Below, piece by piece: positions 38,201-45,292 of a stretch of DNA of 64,000 bases (positions are counted from its first letter, which is position 1; every line of letters begins with the position of its first letter). A program made the translations under genes and the position numbers. The notes beneath the pieces were generated by a model, which was not told the origin of the DNA, did no database searches, and saw only the letters and a list, made by a program, of their open reading frames with translations. Where the stretch lies: the NCBI GenBank assembly GCA_947623455.1, contig OX392530.1:37231405-37295404 (forward strand), read 5' to 3'. The DNA comes from Mimachlamys varia (Eukaryota > Mollusca > Bivalvia > Pectinida > Pectinidae).

Positions 38201-40860
38201 TGCTTTTCAAGTTAGCTGGATCCAAATAAAAACGATTTCTATGTATACATGTTGCGTCAAAATCGATATAGTGTTAGACTAAAACACGGGCGTGTTTATA
38301 GGATACATCTAATGTTATGTAACAAACTCAAAGTCAAACTAGTACATATAATGTTATGTAACAAACTCAAAGTCAAACTAGTATATCTAATGATATTAAC
38401 AAACTCAAAGTCAAACTAATACATCTAATGTTATGTAACAAACTCAAAGTCAAAGTAATACATATAATGTTATGTAACAAACTTAAAGTCAAACTAATAC
38501 ATCTAATGTTATGTAACAAACTCAAAGTCAAACTAATACATATAATGTTATGTAACAAACTTAAAGTCAAACTAATACATATAATGTTATGTAACAAACT
38601 CAAAGTCAAACTAATACATATAATGTTATGTAACAAACTCAAAGTCAAACTAATACATATAATGTTATGTAACAAACTCAAAGTCAAACTAGTACATCTA
38701 ATGTTATGTAACAAACTCAAAGTCAAACTAATACATCTAATGATATTAACAAACTCAAAGTCAAACTAATACATCTAATGATATTAACAAACTCAAAGTC
38801 AAACTAATACATATAATGTTATGTAACAAACTCAAAGTCAAACTAGTACATCTAATGATATTAACAAACTCAAAGTCAAACTAATACATATAATGTTATG
38901 TAACAAACTCAAAGTCAAACTAATACATATAATGTTATGTAACAAACTCAAAGTCAAACTAATACATATAATGTTATGTAACAAACTCAAAGTCAAACTA
39001 ATACATCTAATGATATTAACAAACTCAAAGTCAAACTAATACATATAATGTTATGTAACAAACTCAAAGTCAAACTAATACATATAATGTTATGTAACAA
39101 ACTCAAAGTCAAACTAATACATATAATGTTATGTAACAAACTCAAAGTCAAACTAGTACATCTAATGATATTAACAAACTCAAAGTCAAACTAATACATA
39201 TAATGTTATGTAACAAACTCAAAGTCAAACTAGTACATATAATGTTATGTAACAAACTCAAAGTCAAACTAATACATATAATGTTATGTAACAAACTCAA
39301 AGTCAAACTAATACATATAATGTTATGTAACAAACTCAAAGTCAAACTAATACATCTAATGTTATGTAACAAACTCAAAGTCAAACTAATACATCTAATG
39401 TTATGTAACAAACTCAAAGTCAAACTAATACATCTAATGTTATGTAACAAACTCAAAGTCAAACTAATACATCTAATGTTATGTAACAAACTCAAAGTCA
39501 AACTAATACATATAATGTTAAGTAACAAACTCAAAGTCAAACTAATACATATAATGTTATGTAACAAACTCAAAGTCAAACTAGTACATCTAATGATATT
39601 AACAAACTCAAAGTCAAACTAATACATATAATGTTATGTAACAAACTCAAAGTCAAACTAGTACATATAATGTTATGTAACAAACTCAAAGTCAAACTAA
39701 TACATATAATGTTATGTAACAAACTCAAAGTCAAACTAATACATATAATGTTATGTAACAAACTCAAAGTCAAACTAATACATCTAATGTTATGTAACAA
39801 ACTCAAAGTCAAACTAATACATATAATGTTATGTAACAAACTCAAAGACAAACTAGTACATCTAATGATATTAACAAACTCAAAGTCAAACTAATACATA
39901 TAATGTTATGTAACAAACTCAAAGTCAAACTAGTACATCTAATGATATTAACAAACTCAAAGTCAAACTAATACATATAATGTTATGTAACAAACTCAAA
40001 GTCAAACTAGTACATATAATGTTATGTAACAAACTCAAAGTCAAACTAATACATATAATGTTATGTAACAAACTCAAAGTCAAACTAGTATATCTAATGA
40101 TATTAACAAACTCAAAGTCAAACTGCCAAGCAAATCATGGTCCACAGATTAATACACAATTAACAAAGCTCAGTGATACAAAATGATATAGTACAGCATT
40201 TAAACATAGATTATAATTCGAGCATTGTGAGGGTTTTTGTTTTTGTTTTCTTACAAAATAGACGTTTATATTACAATATCTCATACCCGATAATTATGCT
40301 CCAGTCGGGACATGTATGTTTCAATCTGGACACTTACGATTCAGTTTGGGCACAGTTTATGTTTCGAACCAAGCACCTAATTTTTTCAGTCCAAATGTTT
40401 GAGGAAGTTAGTACATGCACCGACATTTATATTTTCGACCAGATAAATTATTTTTCAGTCCTGGCGTTTACGTTACAATGTTCGTATCGTTAACGGGAAT
40501 CATCATTCCAAAAATTGATTTCGGCTCTTTTTCCTGAATAGCCGGTGTTCGAATTTATAAATAGAATACGTTTTTTATGGTGACTTTCAGAAGGTCAAAC
40601 AGCACAGCATGAAAAGCGATGAAGGTGGCGGTCAAAATAGCCCCGAGCAAACAGACGCTAACCTCACAGCATCTCCGAACATACGGAAACGGCAGGGGTA
40701 CGGAGGGGGAGGCGTAAAGGAGGGTCGAAAATAAACATATCTTACCTGTTTTGCCTTGGGAAGTCTCCCCAACGGTCTCGACCGCGGAGGGGTCTAGATC
40801 AATGGCAGAAGTTAGGGCTTCAGCAACAAGACTCGCAAGTAGACACGTCAAAAGGAACAT
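17156..40860 (-). CDS. ADAMTS10: ADAMTS6/10-type secreted metalloprotease, complete, 23 coding exons
   Basis: Twenty-three exons with GT-AG borders and fully consistent phases give 1152 residues. Order: signal peptide (1-20), propeptide (about 35-279, with RKRR at 246-249 and 276-279), reprolysin-type zinc protease (about 286-490, HEIGHNFGMQHD at 430-441 and Met-turn Met459), disintegrin-like (about 491-575), TSR1 (about 584-640), Cys-rich (about 640-740), spacer (about 740-870), four further TSRs (about 875-1098) and PLAC (about 1111-1150). The TSR count, the PLAC domain and the spacer phrase [15 protein letters not shown] with [10 protein letters not shown] point to the ADAMTS6/ADAMTS10 pair; the gene may be a co-ortholog of both, so the symbol is a clade label. 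In vertebrates these act at fibrillin microfibrils and cell junctions. Introns 1, 2, 3, 4 and 11 carry large tandem arrays. Confidence 0.95.
17884..18034 (-). CDS. ADAMTS10: ADAMTS6/10 exon 22: TSR5
   Basis: Residues 1061-1111: [37 protein letters not shown]. Six-cysteine TSR pattern. Donor gtgaga, phase 1. Confidence 0.93.
18272..18448 (-). CDS. ADAMTS10: ADAMTS6/10 exon 21: TSR4 and start of TSR5
   Basis: Residues 1002-1060: [40 protein letters not shown], then RWDTDPWSK. The exon starts exactly at the C-S-x-x-C-G motif, as the next exon also does, showing the repeated exon structure behind the TSR array. Confidence 0.93.
18918..19125 (-). CDS. ADAMTS10: ADAMTS6/10 exon 20: TSR3 and start of TSR4
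   Basis: Residues 932-1001: [27 protein letters not shown] and [20 protein letters not shown]3 is complete with six cysteines, and the last residues give the opening tryptophan of TSR4. Confidence 0.93.
19212..19384. mobile_element. Tc1/mariner-type MITE, 173 bp, in an ADAMTS intron
   Basis: Ends CAGTGTAACTTGTCTAAACC and, inverted, CAGTGTAACTTGTATAAACC (19 of 20 identical), flanked on both sides by TA. TA target sites and CAGT ends are typical of the Tc1/mariner superfamily. There is no coding capacity. It lies in the intron between ADAMTS exons 19 and 20. Confidence 0.85.
20236..20365 (-). CDS. ADAMTS10: ADAMTS6/10 exon 19: TSR2 remainder
   Basis: Residues 889-932 include [20 protein letters not shown] and [12 protein letters not shown], the 'V-x-C-V', 'C', 'R-x-C-N-x-x-P-C-P' framework of a TSR. 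The donor is aag|gtaaag (phase 2). Confidence 0.92.
20597..20735 (-). CDS. ADAMTS10: ADAMTS6/10 exon 18: spacer end and start of TSR2
   Basis: Residues 843-889: [20 protein letters not shown] closes the spacer, and [18 protein letters not shown] opens the second thrombospondin repeat (W-x-x-x-x-W-x-x-C-x-x-x-C-G). Confidence 0.92.
20953..21116 (-). CDS. ADAMTS10: ADAMTS6/10 exon 17: spacer, second part
   Basis: Residues 788-842 contain [17 protein letters not shown] and [15 protein letters not shown], followed by [10 protein letters not shown]. This is the part that most clearly separates ADAMTS6/10 from other PLAC-bearing members. Donor gtaatc. Confidence 0.93.
21776..21856 (-). CDS. ADAMTS10: ADAMTS6/10 exon 16: spacer, first part
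   Basis: Twenty-seven codons: [20 protein letters not shown], then RESINYL. Matches 'Y-x-x-V-x-x-I-P-x-G-A-x-H-I-x-V-x-E' of ADAMTS spacers, the module that most often determines substrate and matrix binding. Confidence 0.92.
22272..22395 (-). CDS. ADAMTS10: ADAMTS6/10 exon 15: end of Cys-rich region
   Basis: Residues 720-761: [20 protein letters not shown], then [13 protein letters not shown]. The 'G-C-D', 'D-x-C-x-x-C-x-G-D-G-S-x-C' pattern is diagnostic for the boundary between the Cys-rich region and the spacer. Confidence 0.93.
23375..23621. mobile_element. hAT-type palindromic MITE, copy A, 247 bp, nearly perfect hairpin
   Basis: Starts CACAGGGACCTGAG and ends in its inverse complement. 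The two arms of about 121 bp differ at only three positions around a loop of about 5 bases. Direct repeats CCTTGTAG flank it exactly (23367-23374 and 23622-23629): an 8-bp target duplication, as made by hAT transposases. It lies in ADAMTS intron 14. No protein is encoded. Confidence 0.92.
23724..24092 (-). mobile_element. TTAA-flanked MITE, copy 1 (inverted, degraded ends)
   Basis: The reverse complement of this stretch matches 54611-54995 over its core ('ggtaaccgcg', 'ttcatcttgaatattgctga', 'acgcgtgtttacaaatacc', 'accatgcaaaaataag'). The left end reads TTAAAGGCTCAATAAACG and the right end 'catattggactttta', decayed forms of the terminal repeats of copy 2. It lies in ADAMTS intron 14, about 100 bases from the hAT-type MITE. 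Confidence 0.8.
24129..24262 (-). CDS. ADAMTS10: ADAMTS6/10 exon 14: Cys-rich region
   Basis: Residues 675-719: [20 protein letters not shown], then [20 protein letters not shown]. The 'C-x-L-x-C-x-A-E-G-x-N-F-Y-T-E-R' and 'V-x-D-G-T-x-C' motifs are close to ADAMTS6/10. Donor gtaatg. I found this exon by looking for a segment that repairs the frame between exons 13 and 15. Confidence 0.9.
24644..24810 (-). CDS. ADAMTS10: ADAMTS6/10 exon 13: end of TSR1 and start of Cys-rich region
   Basis: Residues 619-675: [20 protein letters not shown] completes TSR1; [20 protein letters not shown] with WKPFSG begins the Cys-rich module ('D-F-R-E-x-Q-C', 'F-R-G-x-x-Y-x-W'). A decayed palindromic MITE ends about 50 bases from its acceptor. 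Confidence 0.93.
24861..25082. mobile_element. hAT-type palindromic MITE, copy B (decayed)
   Basis: Shares 'tttgttacagctagttt', 'ttttggggggtttagatca'-like and 'agctgtaacaaattctca' blocks with copy A, in the same inverted arrangement, but with many substitutions and a damaged left end. It lies in ADAMTS intron 12, ending about 50 bases from the acceptor of exon 13. Confidence 0.85.
25364..25509 (-). CDS. ADAMTS10: ADAMTS6/10 exon 12: end of disintegrin-like region and TSR1
   Basis: Residues 571-619: [20 protein letters not shown], then [20 protein letters not shown]. The W-x-x-W-x-x-W and C-T-R-T-C-G motifs define the central thrombospondin type-1 repeat, a usual site of C-mannosylation and O-fucosylation. 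The acceptor (ttgttacag|tggtg) and the first bases of this exon are copied three more times in a minisatellite just upstream in the intron. Confidence 0.93.
25486..25870. repeat. Minisatellite (75/125-bp spacing) that includes copies of ADAMTS exon 12's acceptor
   Basis: The block 'cctcggtaacaccactgtaa' with 'caatgttcatataatcaccg' and 'ttagtattaacctaaa' is repeated. The 'gtaacaccactg' core falls at 25501, 25626, 25701 and 25826, i.e. spacings of 125, 75 and 125. The copy at 25501 is the true exon 12 border (minus strand: ttgttacag|tggtgttac). The others lie upstream of it in intron 11. Confidence 0.9.
26141..26248 (-). CDS. ADAMTS10: ADAMTS6/10 exon 11: disintegrin-like region, second part
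   Basis: Thirty-six codons, phase 0 at both ends: [20 protein letters not shown], then [10 protein letters not shown]. The 'C-x-x-L-W-C' and 'P-A-A-E-G-T-x-C' motifs agree closely with ADAMTS6/10. Confidence 0.93.
26899..27046 (-). CDS. ADAMTS10: ADAMTS6/10 exon 10: disintegrin-like region, first part
   Basis: Residues 485-534: [15 protein letters not shown], then [20 protein letters not shown]. This matches the 'G.G.CL...P' end of the protease and the 'Y-D-A-D-x-Q-C-x-x-x-F-G' start of the disintegrin-like module, which has no integrin RGD motif. Confidence 0.92.
27540..27689 (-). CDS. ADAMTS10: ADAMTS6/10 exon 9: catalytic site end and Met-turn
   Basis: Residues 435-485 begin [13 protein letters not shown], giving the third zinc ligand His440 and the Asp441 that marks reprolysins. 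The Met-turn lies in AGIMAAQL, then [15 protein letters not shown] closes the catalytic domain. All catalytic residues are intact, so the enzyme should be active. Confidence 0.94.
28189..28294 (-). CDS. ADAMTS10: ADAMTS6/10 exon 8: catalytic zinc site, first part
   Basis: Residues 400-435: [20 protein letters not shown], then [16 protein letters not shown]. Contains the HExxH zinc ligands (His430, Glu431, His434). Phase-2 donor gtatgt splits the Asn codon. Confidence 0.94.
28601..28644 (-). CDS. ADAMTS10: ADAMTS6/10 exon 7: 44-bp micro-exon of the protease domain
   Basis: Between ttgattacag and gtaggt. Joined to its neighbours it reads [16 protein letters not shown], matching the 'R-Y-D-I-C...K-P-C-G-T-L-G' loop of ADAMTS6/10. 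Without it exons 6 and 8 are out of frame. It is too short for most gene finders and may be missed. Confidence 0.9.
28924..29051 (-). CDS. ADAMTS10: ADAMTS6/10 exon 6: protease domain
   Basis: Residues 343-385: [20 protein letters not shown], then HHDNAVLLT. The 'H-A-x-x-x-L-x-x-F-C-x-W-Q' and 'H-H-D-x-A-x-L-L-T' motifs are family signatures. It ends in phase 2 (gg|gtaggg) and needs the 44-bp micro-exon 7 to keep the frame. Confidence 0.92.
29317..29391 (-). CDS. ADAMTS10: ADAMTS6/10 exon 5: protease domain
   Basis: Twenty-five codons in phase 0: [20 protein letters not shown], then LEKDQ. It matches the 'LF.D.S.GN.INI.V.RL..L' helix and strand of the family. A 33-bp minisatellite begins almost directly beyond the acceptor side of this exon. 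Confidence 0.92.
29405..30565. repeat. Minisatellite, 33-bp unit with a longer variant, ADAMTS intron 4
   Basis: The basic unit is 'acagactcgggtataaacat' plus 'acaggtaatctta' (33 bp). From about 29910 a longer variant adds 'aggtgataggtaaa'. Because 33 is divisible by three, long frames with an 11-residue period appear on both strands; they are not genes. The array starts within about 15 bases of the acceptor of ADAMTS exon 5. Confidence 0.92.
30727..31031 (-). CDS. ADAMTS10: ADAMTS6/10 exon 4: furin sites and start of the protease domain
   Basis: Residues 216-317. A basic segment holds two furin-type sites (NQRKRRKS and NRKRRSVM), followed by [18 protein letters not shown], the highly conserved first strand of ADAMTS proteases. 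Human ADAMTS10 is reported to have a degenerate furin site and poor activation, whereas the site here is canonical. The first base of the exon follows ttttgttgcag. Confidence 0.93.
31238..31440 (-). mobile_element. tRNA-derived SINE (minus strand), source of the adjacent satellite
   Basis: On the minus strand it reads 'gtgcccaagtggttaaggtg' (box A-like TGCCCAAGTGG), 'gtcgagggtttgaggcctac' (box B-like), then a body with 'gatgggtttcttccggg' and 'tgacttttctccatcacc'. The two boxes have tRNA-like order. The same head recurs at 45925. It lies in ADAMTS intron 3. Confidence 0.72.
31395..31990. repeat. 62-bp satellite made from a SINE head, about 9 copies, ADAMTS intron 3
   Basis: The unit is 'tggtagcagaatgtcagaca' plus 'ccttaaccacttgggcacta' plus 'caactcagaggtggagggct' plus 'ag'. 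Copies differ at single bases (gggctag/gggtaag/gggcaag; gggcac/ggccac). On the minus strand each unit carries the box A region of the adjoining SINE (gcccaagtggttaaggtgtc), and the array runs directly on from it. Confidence 0.9.
32204..32360 (-). CDS. ADAMTS10: ADAMTS6/10 exon 3: propeptide, second part
   Basis: Residues 164-216, beginning [20 protein letters not shown] and containing [10 protein letters not shown] and a DDCGVT end. This matches the 'G.I.T.E..Y.IEPL' and 'H..Y.R' strands of ADAMTS propeptides. The donor is gtaatt, weaker than the others in this gene. Confidence 0.9.
32845..33745. repeat. 33-bp satellite, about 27 copies, ADAMTS intron 2
   Basis: The unit is 'attcgacccatacttatttc' plus 'gataccaagcctt'. 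Variants (gactcataataatttcg, aatcgaccc) recur in the same order about 364 bp apart (near 32975 and 33339), a higher-order repeat of about 11 units. The long frames here (11-residue period, both strands) follow from the unit length and lack of stops. Confidence 0.93.
33884..34070. mobile_element. Possible pogo/mariner-derived relic
   Basis: Contains repeated 'tctcgaac', 'aactcgaag', 'ttcgaac' and 'cttcgagat' words in both orientations, as seen inside pogo-type MITEs, but no intact terminal repeats or TA pair could be fixed. It follows the 33-bp satellite in ADAMTS intron 2. Confidence 0.3.
37727..38100 (-). CDS. ADAMTS10: ADAMTS6/10 exon 2: propeptide, first part
   Basis: Residues 39-163, from the acceptor attttttccag to a gtaagt donor. 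The stretch [18 protein letters not shown], then [20 protein letters not shown], is the reprolysin propeptide pattern (F.L.L..N, and C-H-Y-x-G followed by S-x-A-x-x-x-C-x-G-L). It acts as an inhibitor and folding aid until furin cleavage. Confidence 0.92.
38305..40124. repeat. 38/39-bp satellite, about 47 copies, ADAMTS intron 1
   Basis: Main unit (39 bp): 'acatataatgttatgtaaca' plus 'aactcaaagtcaaactaat'. A 38-bp variant has 'gatattaaca' in place of 'gttatgtaaca' and breaks the 13-residue reading frames. Variant units fall at intervals (near 38390, 38745, 38784, 38860, 39010, 39170, 39590, 39870, 39940 and 40100), and whole blocks are duplicated, showing recent growth. Confidence 0.93.
40746..40860 (-). 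CDS. ADAMTS10: ADAMTS6/10 exon 1: start codon and signal peptide
   Basis: ATG at 40860-40858 starts [20 protein letters not shown], a typical signal peptide: hydrophobic core of about 12 residues, then small residues suited to signal peptidase. The exon ends in phase 1 at cag|gtaag and joins exon 2 as Gly-Lys-Thr-Asp. No other start with a signal peptide is visible upstream. Confidence 0.85.
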
Positions 40861-41254
40861 ACTAAATCATCTCCCGGAACCCCCCGGACGCGTACCATCA
40901 AGACATAGAACACCTAGGTTTTGTGACGTCATCAAGATAACAGCAGCCACAGCAGTTTCCTCGCGCCCCATACGTACACGTAACCATTACGTCGCATGTC
41001 TAAATTTTAATTCACTTTCAACTCCCCAGATTGATCTTCGTGTAGTTCCTTCAAACATATATATGTCGTGCAATTTCTTTTCGTAGGAGAGCGTAATTTC
41101 CAGTGCTATATTTTGAATTGAACGTGAAACACTGACCCGGCTTTTTCTCACGTGGTTCGTTGGTTCGAATACCATTCAGATATATACTATGTGGTGATTT
41201 CCTGCAAATCAGCACCAGAAGGAGGGAAATATATAACGTTAAAGTTTACACCAA

Positions 41255-41266
41255 CCTTTATATACA
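41255..41266 (-). promoter_or_regulatory. Candidate TATA box of the ADAMTS6/10 gene
   Basis: On the minus strand 'gtatataaagg' lies about 395 bases upstream of the ADAMTS start codon. The distance allows a 5' UTR of about 365 bases. No transcript evidence; the region is AT-rich, so chance is possible. Confidence 0.3.
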
Positions 41267-42839
41267 AACACCGGGAAGACCCTGTATAATCACATTATGA
41301 GCATCAAAACGTTTCACCGGATGAACTTTGAAATATAGGGAAGTACGTCCATGCACAGACAGCACAATCTCCATAGAAAAGCACTGAAGGTTACAATTGT
41401 TGACTTGTATCCAAGTGGGTTTCTTGTGTTCCAATTTATCTTGTTAACTGGCGATTTCACAGCATGGGCATATCCCTGTAATATATAAACCACAAACAAT
41501 TTTATGTACGATATTCGAACTACCAGCTTGTGGTTTTTTTTCACGCTGGCATCCGAAACGCTATTTCTGTTCCAAGTGGTGGATATCGATGCCGTTCTGT
41601 CGGATATAATCATTAATCAGGTTGGACGGGTTTACACCGAGGCACGTGCTTTTTTCACCTTTAATATATATTGCATTTTGTTTTTTTAGCAATCTTGCAC
41701 GTTGTAATATTCAGAGGAATAGAATCAAAATAAGAGAACAGTTTTATTAAAATTTCACGTCACGTAAAACAAAGAAACGATATAAAAATGCAAAAAACGC
41801 TTCTCTATAGGACCTACCAAGCCAAACTGTGTGGTTTTATATATTTGGGGTAAGCTATGAAACCTAATGCACCATTATAAATTATCAGATACCCGGAAGG
41901 GACAAATAATAGCATATGTACATCGTCGCATTGAAATAAGATATGGATATAGAGGCACCTTATGCATGCGTCCTTAACGGATTCCTTTCCTGTCTAATAC
42001 TATTAAATAAAAATGTGAAATTAACACACACACAGAGACAAAAACAAATAAAAACAAATGATACATACAAACTGGTTTGTGGAATATCCATTAAAATCCT
42101 TTAAGTTTAAACATCACTTCCAAATCTTGAAAACGAAGACCAGAATCAAAGTAAAAATACACTGTATATTGCATTCTAAAGTCGATTTCCAAGTGGCTAG
42201 TGCAAATCTCTGTTCTTCTCAGTAAAATGGAGGGGGAGAATAAAATCGGCCTCCTCTTGTCAATCTTATATAGCGTATGGTCTATATAACGTATAGGCCG
42301 GCTAGAGATCGGGAATGGAGCGTAACCAAGACTAATTGTTTCGATAATAGTGGGGCTTTCCTCTCTCACCAACCACGCTACAAGCTGATCATGAATGGCC
42401 GGTATAAAGTTGTACCCTAGAGCCCAGTCGGTATCAAGAAAGTGGCGATCATAATGTCCTATTTGTAATTATGTCTGTGTAGTATCTAGGGGTCACCTTA
42501 AACACCTATTGTATGAAGATTTGGGAAAATCACCGGTACGGAAGGGAAATGTGTTTTAAGTAAAATTAACAACGGACTACAGCGTCTTAAATTTGTTTAA
42601 TCGCTTTAAAGAAGATGTAGACTATTATTGAATAGTTCTGAAAGGCCAAATAAGCACACCATTCTCGCTAGAAATGGGCATTTAGAATATAGCCTCAGGG
42701 CCGGGTGGAGATGTGGACGGCCATTTGTACCCCAACGTGCCTTTTAGATTCGCGCAAACGGCTGTAATTATACGGCACGAGAAAGGACACATTTTTCATT
42801 TCGAGTAAAATTGCTTCCGTTCTTATGTGATTTGAGTTG

Positions 42840-42985
42840 ACCATTGTTCTGTCCGAGTTGAGGTGACCGAGGTTTGGTGTACTTTAAACCCATTATTTGC
42901 ATGCATAAATGTAATGGGATATACATTCGCTGGGGATCGAACCACATACCCTACAGACTGACGGAGGTGTGAGCGCTGCATGCAA
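42840..42985 (-). mobile_element. Degenerate SINE-like fragment
   Basis: On the minus strand 'tgtggttcgatccccagcga' is a good tRNA box B and follows 'gcgctcacacctccgtcag', where a box A would sit but is poorly kept. Too decayed to place in a family. Confidence 0.35.
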
Positions 42986-43047
42986 ATATAGACTTGAATA
43001 GGTTGAAATGACTGGGGAATTGGGGAGTGGGGGATTGAAAGACTGCT

Positions 43048-45292
43048 ATATTGGACAACAGGCAATCTGTTATTGGTTAAGATACAACATGTTTTTGGTT
43101 AAGAGACAAAGTTATTAGTTAACTGACAACTTGTTATTGGTTAAGAAACAATATAGTATCGGTTTAGAGACAATCTGTTATTGGTTAAGAGAGAACATGT
43201 TATTGGTTAAGCGACAACATGTTATTGATTAAAAGGTAACCTGTTACTGGTTAAGAGACAACCCGTTAATGGTTAACAGGAAACCTACTATTGGTTAAGA
43301 GACAATTTGTTATTGGTTAAGAGATAATCTGTTATTTGTTAAGAGACAATATATGTCATTGGTTAAGAGACAATATGTTATTGGTTAAGAGACAACATGT
43401 TATTGGTTAAGAGGACAAACTGTTATTGGTTAAGAGAACATTGGTTATTGGATAAGAACAACATGTTCTTGGTGAATAGAACAATCTGTTATTGGTTAAG
43501 AGGACAATATGTTATTGGTTAAGAGAACATTGGTTATTGGTTAAGAGAACAGTTTGTTATTGGTTCAGAAAACAACCTGTTATTGGTTAAGAGACAACTT
43601 GCTATTCGTAAAGAGACAACATGTTATTGATAAAGAGACAACATGTTATTGGTTAAGAGGACAAACTGTTATTGGTTAAGAGAACATTGGTTATTGGATA
43701 AGAACAACATGTTCTTGGTGAATATAACAATCTGTTATTGGTTAAGAGGACAAACTGTTATTGGTTAAGAGAACATTGGTTATTGGTTAAGAGACAACCT
43801 GTTATTGGTTAAGAGAACAATATGTTATTGGTTAAGAGGACAAACTGTTATTGGTTAAGAGAACAATCTGTTATTGGTTAAGAGGACAAACTGTTATTGG
43901 TTAAGAGAACATTGGTTATTGGATAAGAAACAACCTGTTATTGGTTAAGAGACAACTTGCTATTCGTAAAGAGACAACATGTTATTGATAAAGAGACAAC
44001 ATGTTATTGGTTAAGAGGACAAACTGTTATTGGTAAAGAGAACATTGGTTATTGGATAAGAACAACATGTTCTTGGTGAATATAACAATCTGTTATTGGT
44101 TAAGAGGACAAACTGTTATTGGTTAAGAGAACATTGGTTATTGGTTAAGAGACAACCTGTTATTGGTTAAGAGAACAATCTGTTATTGGTTAAGAGGACA
44201 AACTGTTATTGGTTAAGAGAACATTGGTTATTGGATAAGAAACAACATGTTATTGGTTAAGAGACAACCTGTTATTGATTAAAATGGAAACTGTTATTGG
44301 TTAAGAGATAATCGGTAATTTGTTAAGAGACAACCTATTTTTGGTTAAGAGACAACCTGTTATTGGTTAAGATACAACATGTTATTGGTTTAGAGAACAA
44401 TAAGTTATTGGTTAAGAGAACAACCTGTTATTGGTTAAGAGACAATCTGTTATTGGTTAAGAGACAATCGGTAATTTGTTAAGAGACAACCTATTTTTGG
44501 TTAAGAGACAAGCTGTTATTGGTTAAGATACAATATGTTATTGGTTAAGAGACAATATGTTATTTGTTAAGAGACAATCTGTTATTGTTTAAGAGACAGC
44601 TCGTTATTGATTAAGAGAACAATTTGTTATTGGTTAAGAGATAACCTGTTAATGGATAAGAGAGAACATGTTATTTGTTAAGAGACAATCTGTTATTGGT
44701 CAAGAGACAACCTGTTATTGGTTAAAAGGCAACCTGTTATTGGTTAAAAGGCAACCTGTTATTGGTTAAGAGACAATCTGTTATTGATTAGAAGACAACC
44801 TGTTATTGGATAAAAGAACAGTTTGTTATTTGTTAAGTGAACAATCTGTTATTGGTAAAGAGATCAATCTTTTATTCGTTATGAGACAACATGTTATTGG
44901 TTAAGAGAACAATATGTTATTGGTAAAGAGATCAATCTTTTATTCGTTATGAGACAACATGTTATTTGGTTAAGAGACAATATGTTATTGGTTAAGGGAC
45001 AATATGTTTCTTGGTTAATAGACAACCTGCCATTAGTTAAGGGACAATCTGTTATTGAATAAGAGACAATCTGTTATTTGGTTAAAGGAAATCTGTTAAT
45101 GGTTAAGAGACAATCTGTTATTTGTTAAGAGACAATCTATTAATGGCTAAGAGACAAAACGTTATTGGGTAATAGACTATATGTTATTGGTTAATAGACA
45201 ATATGTTATTGGTTCATAGTCAGCCTCTTATTTGTTCAGAGACAACATATTACTGGTTCAGAGACAACGTGTTATTGGTTCAGAGACAAGAG
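43048..45292. repeat. 22-bp satellite, about 100 units, each carrying ATTGG (inverted CCAAT)
   Basis: The unit is 'gttattggttaagagacaac' plus about two bases. Spacing varies from 21 to 25 because of extra bases (aggaca, agaacaa). Blocks of several units recur, e.g. the series with 'gaacattggttattgg' and 'aacaacatgttcttggtg' three times between about 43430 and 44090. The array lies about 2.2 kb upstream of the ADAMTS start and 8.3 kb upstream of TRAPPC5. Units at the ends are more divergent than in the middle. Confidence 0.93.

Larger units (their letters stand above)
40861..43047. other. Upstream flank of ADAMTS6/10, no gene seen
   Basis: Holds the presumed ADAMTS promoter and 5' UTR. Frames here, including the one at 40751-41086 that overlaps exon 1 on the other strand, have no support. 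At about 42840-42985 the minus strand has a box B-like 'tggttcgatccccagc', probably a worn SINE. Confidence 0.5.

Noticed and set aside
38373..40186. Frames of 13-residue repeats on both strands
   Set aside because: Products of the 39-bp satellite, broken wherever the 38-bp variant occurs.
40751..41086. A 111-codon plus-strand frame near the ADAMTS start
   Set aside because: Overlaps ADAMTS exon 1 on the opposite strand and shows no similarity or splice context.
43048..45292. Possible CRISPR array
   Set aside because: The units are contiguous with no unique spacers, they vary in length, and the genome is animal with no cas genes.
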